Assembly (NCBI GenBank): GCA_017613485.1 | Contig: JAGADS010000080.1 | Coordinates: forward strand, 1-8,212 | DNA length: 8,212 bases | Direction of reading: 5' to 3' | Source of the DNA: Treponema sp. | GTDB lineage: Bacteria > Spirochaetota > Spirochaetia > Treponematales > Treponemataceae | In this document: one piece after another, positions 6,276-8,212 of the stretch | Position numbering within the stretch: position 1 is the first letter of the stretch | How the letters are laid out: each line of letters starts with the position of its first letter | The notes under the pieces: model-generated | Seen by the model: only the letters and a program-made list of their open reading frames with translations | Databases searched by the model: none | What the model was told of the DNA's origin: nothing | Program-made: the position numbers and the translations under genes

Positions 6276-7571
6276 ATGTCAAAACAAAATACAGAAGAAC
6301 CTAGAGTACTTGCTATAATTCTTGGAGGAGGTAAGGGTACAAGGCTTTATCCGCTTACAAAGGAGCGCTCTAAACCGGCAGTTCCATTCGGTGGAAAATA
6401 CCGCATTGTAGACATACCTATCTCAAACTGTATAAACAGCGGATACAGGAAAATCTATCTTTTGACACAGTTCAACTCTGCGTCACTTCACCTGCACATC
6501 ATCAATTCATACAACTTTGACCGGTTCAGCCGTGGTTTCGTAGAGATTCTGGCTGCGGAACAGACTCTTGAACATTCCGGCTGGTATGAGGGAACGGCAG
6601 ATGCCGTCCGCAAGAACATATCACACTTCAGGGTACAGAATCCAACACATTACATCATTCTGTCGGGTGACCAGCTTTACCGCATGGATCTTAAGAAATT
6701 CATGGATGAGCATATTGCATCCGGTGCAGACATCACTATCGCCGCAAAGGCAGTAGACAGAAAGGATGCATCTGGATTTGGAATCATGAAGGTTGATGAC
6801 TCAAACAAGATCACTGCCTTTATGGAGAAACCAGCCAAAGAGCTTAACATCGATGACTGGAAGATTCCTGAGAAATCAAGAAACAAGGAGCTTCCTCCAA
6901 ACCTAGAGTATCTTGCCTCTATGGGTATCTATATCTTCAATGCAGAGACAATGGAGGAGATGCTCAACAATGACAAAAATGACTTCGGAAAAGAGATCAT
7001 TCCGGATGCCATCAAGACAAAGAAAGTCAACAGCTTTATCTTCAACGGCTATTGGGAAGACATCGGTACCATAAGCTCATTCTACAAGGCAACCCTCGAT
7101 CTTACTAATCCTATACCTCAGTTCAATTTCTATGATGAGGACAAGCCAATTTACACACACATGCGCAATCTTCCTCCAAGCAAAATCAACAATGCGACTC
7201 TTCAGCAGTCACTTGCAAGCGAAGGATGCGTAATCTCCAACTCAAGGATTGAACATTCCGTAATCGGTGTACGCTCAATCATAAACGAGAACTGTGATCT
7301 TAACGGCGTAATCATGATGGGTGCCGACTTCTACGAGAATGCCGAGCAGAAAAAAGAGAACGAGAAGAAGGGAACCCCGAATATCGGTATTGGAAAGGGC
7401 TGCAAGATCAACAAGGCCATTATCGATAAGAACGCCCACATCGGTGACAACTGCTGCATCAACGTAAACGGACGCACTTACGAGGACGGAGATCACGGCC
7501 TGTTCTTCAGCTCAGACGGAATCATCGTGATAAAGAAATTCGCGGTTATTCCAGCAGGAACAGTAATTTAA
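6276..7571 (+). CDS. glgC: glucose-1-phosphate adenylyltransferase (ADP-glucose pyrophosphorylase)
   Basis: This encodes 431 residues, the normal length for bacterial GlgC. It converts ATP and glucose-1-phosphate to ADP-glucose and pyrophosphate, the committed and usually allosterically controlled step of glycogen synthesis. The N-terminal nucleotidyltransferase domain shows GGGKGTRL at 17-24, followed by the KPAVPFGGKYRIVD segment at 33-46 that is typical of GlgC. It continues with WYEGTADAV at 103-111, SGDQLYRMD starting at 130, FMEKP at 182-186 (Lys185 matches the glucose-1-phosphate-binding Lys of known enzymes) and YWEDIGT at 259-265. The last 130 or so residues form the left-handed beta-helix with hexapeptide-like repeats (for example IGIGKGCKINKAIIDKNAHI). 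An upstream in-frame ATG at 6195 would add 27 residues but precedes the promoter. No other glycogen gene is adjacent, and the gene has its own promoter and terminator, so it appears monocistronic. Confidence 0.96.
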   Translation: MSKQNTEEPRVLAIILGGGKGTRLYPLTKERSKPAVPFGGKYRIVDIPISNCINSGYRKIYLLTQFNSASLHLHIINSYNFDRFSRGFVEILAAEQTLEHSGWYEGTADAVRKNISHFRVQNPTHYIILSGDQLYRMDLKKFMDEHIASGADITIAAKAVDRKDASGFGIMKVDDSNKITAFMEKPAKELNIDDWKIPEKSRNKELPPNLEYLASMGIYIFNAETMEEMLNNDKNDFGKEIIPDAIKTKKVNSFIFNGYWEDIGTISSFYKATLDLTNPIPQFNFYDEDKPIYTHMRNLPPSKINNATLQQSLASEGCVISNSRIEHSVIGVRSIINENCDLNGVIMMGADFYENAEQKKENEKKGTPNIGIGKGCKINKAIIDKNAHIGDNCCINVNGRTYEDGDHGLFFSSDGIIVIKKFAVIPAGTVI

Positions 7572-7601
7572 AATATTCGAGTCTGGCAATGACATAACCA
7601 C

Positions 7602-7641
7602 AAAGCCGGTTGACTGATTTATTCAGTTGGCCGGTTTTTTT
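7602..7641 (+). terminator. intrinsic terminator of glgC
   Basis: A 12-bp stem pairs 7606-7617 with 7623-7634 around a TTTAT loop and is followed by seven Ts at 7635-7641. AAAG before the stem can pair with the first Ts. Three of the stem pairs are G-U in the plus-strand transcript. On the opposite strand these become A-C mismatches, so the structure favours plus-strand termination. It overlaps by two bases the stop codon of the convergent gene. Confidence 0.85.
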
Positions 7642-8191
7642 ATTCCTCAAGGAATTTCACGATTAGGTTGTATGCCTCAACTACCTGGCGTGTCTTGTCT
7701 GTTGCGATTTTCTGCAGCGTCTCGTTGTCTGCGTGGCGGTCGGGATGATAGTATTTAAGCTTGTCCTTGTATGCCTTCTTTAAGTCTTCCATGGTGGAGT
7801 TGAACGGTACGTCCAGAATCTTGTATGCTTTTTCCAGCTCTGGAGTGATTTTCTTGTAGATGAATGAGCGTGGTTTATAGGCCTGGGCATGACTGTTCTC
7901 TCCAAGGTCATCGGCATGATAGATTGTGCCTGTGTTCTCGGGCCTGTGATATTCAGGACGATCCTTCCTTTTTCCCTTTGGATTCTCTTTTGTCTCAGAC
8001 TGGAAATTGTTTTCTTTTGTCTTTTCTTCTTGGTTTTCTGTATTTCCAGTGTTCTCTTTGTTTTCCGCGGTAACAGATTCATTCTGCGGATTCTCGGGTT
8101 TCTGCTCAACCTCAACTTTTACAAATTTTATTTCTCCTGCCTCAAGAGTCTCATTTAAAAGGTCTCCAAGCCGGTCATACATTGTTTCCAT
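7640..8191 (-). CDS. J-domain protein with long acidic linker (DnaJ-like, class C)
   Basis: This encodes 183 residues with a C-terminal J domain (about 117-183). Its HPD signature at 149-151 is the element that stimulates DnaK ATPase. Helix II is basic (LKKAYKDKLKYY), as needed for DnaK contact. The N-terminal 30 residues are a short, possibly helical segment. Residues 31-100 are low-complexity, rich in Glu, Asn, Lys and Gln, and very probably disordered. There is no Gly/Phe region, no CxxCxGxG zinc centre and no C-terminal substrate domain, so it is not a classical DnaJ. There is no signal peptide or membrane segment, so the protein is cytoplasmic. The start is supported by AGAGG about 7 nt upstream. 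Its client or partner is unknown. Its promoter lies beyond the right edge, and it may be the last gene of an operon there. It converges on glgC. Confidence 0.88.
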   Translation of the reverse strand: METMYDRLGDLLNETLEAGEIKFVKVEVEQKPENPQNESVTAENKENTGNTENQEEKTKENNFQSETKENPKGKRKDRPEYHRPENTGTIYHADDLGENSHAQAYKPRSFIYKKITPELEKAYKILDVPFNSTMEDLKKAYKDKLKYYHPDRHADNETLQKIATDKTRQVVEAYNLIVKFLEE

Positions 8192-8212
8192 TACGGTGCC
8201 TCTTCTCCTTCT

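Noticed and set aside
7864..8158. Hydrophobic-looking plus-strand frames opposite the J-domain protein gene
   Set aside because: The Leu/Phe/Cys-rich translations are the reverse reading of the Glu/Lys/Asn-rich linker, not membrane proteins. The frame at 7780-8115 on the minus strand is an out-of-frame reading of the same linker.
1..8212. Mobile elements, phage genes, CRISPR arrays, toxin-antitoxin or defence systems
   Set aside because: I saw no transposase, integrase, direct-repeat arrays or defence domains. The genes are housekeeping or envelope-type with no visible sign of recent transfer.

Overview
The window looks like ordinary chromosome from a low-to-mid GC, probably anaerobic bacterium. 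A Treponema-like spirochaete is the best guess. Pointers are the two small exported proteins ending in Trp-Phe, which resemble the small beta-barrel proteins common in spirochaetes, and the combination of rubrerythrin, GlgC, RlmJ and a J-domain protein with a long acidic linker. This assignment is an inference; no rRNA or other phylogenetic marker is present.

Layout. (1) Positions 1-460 (+) hold the C-terminal part of an unidentified protein that enters from the left edge. (2) A 113-bp leader containing a perfect 8-bp hairpin and two segments that could pair with the ribosome binding site precedes a full-length clpB (574-3171, +). (3) clpB converges, with only 8 bp between stop codons, on a run of five minus-strand genes. 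In transcription order these are rubrerythrin (5572-6132), a small exported protein of unknown function (5080-5454), rlmJ (4205-5080) and two tandem paralogous exported beta-barrel-like proteins (3673-4158 and 3180-3671). The small exported protein and rlmJ share a TAATG stop/start, and the two paralogues are 1 bp apart. (4) Rubrerythrin and glgC (6276-7571, +) diverge from a 143-bp region in which both promoters can be read (-35 and -10 boxes with 17-bp spacers). (5) glgC ends in a strong intrinsic terminator that abuts the stop codon of a convergent J-domain protein gene (7640-8191, -).

The genes do not form one pathway. ClpB is a protein disaggregase that works with DnaK and a J-protein. 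The J-protein at the right end is not a classical DnaJ and need not be its partner. Rubrerythrin is an anaerobe's peroxide defence, GlgC makes ADP-glucose for glycogen, and RlmJ methylates 23S rRNA.

No mobile element, CRISPR array, tRNA or rRNA was seen, and no gene-free stretch exceeds 300 bp. I found no clearly new biological system. The most interesting signals are regulatory: a perfect 13-bp dyad overlapping the rubrerythrin -10 box, a perfect 15-bp dyad ahead of the small exported gene, and a possible Shine-Dalgarno-masking structure in the clpB leader. Also notable are the tandem pair of diverged barrel-like paralogues and a DPSY in place of DPPY in the RlmJ catalytic motif.
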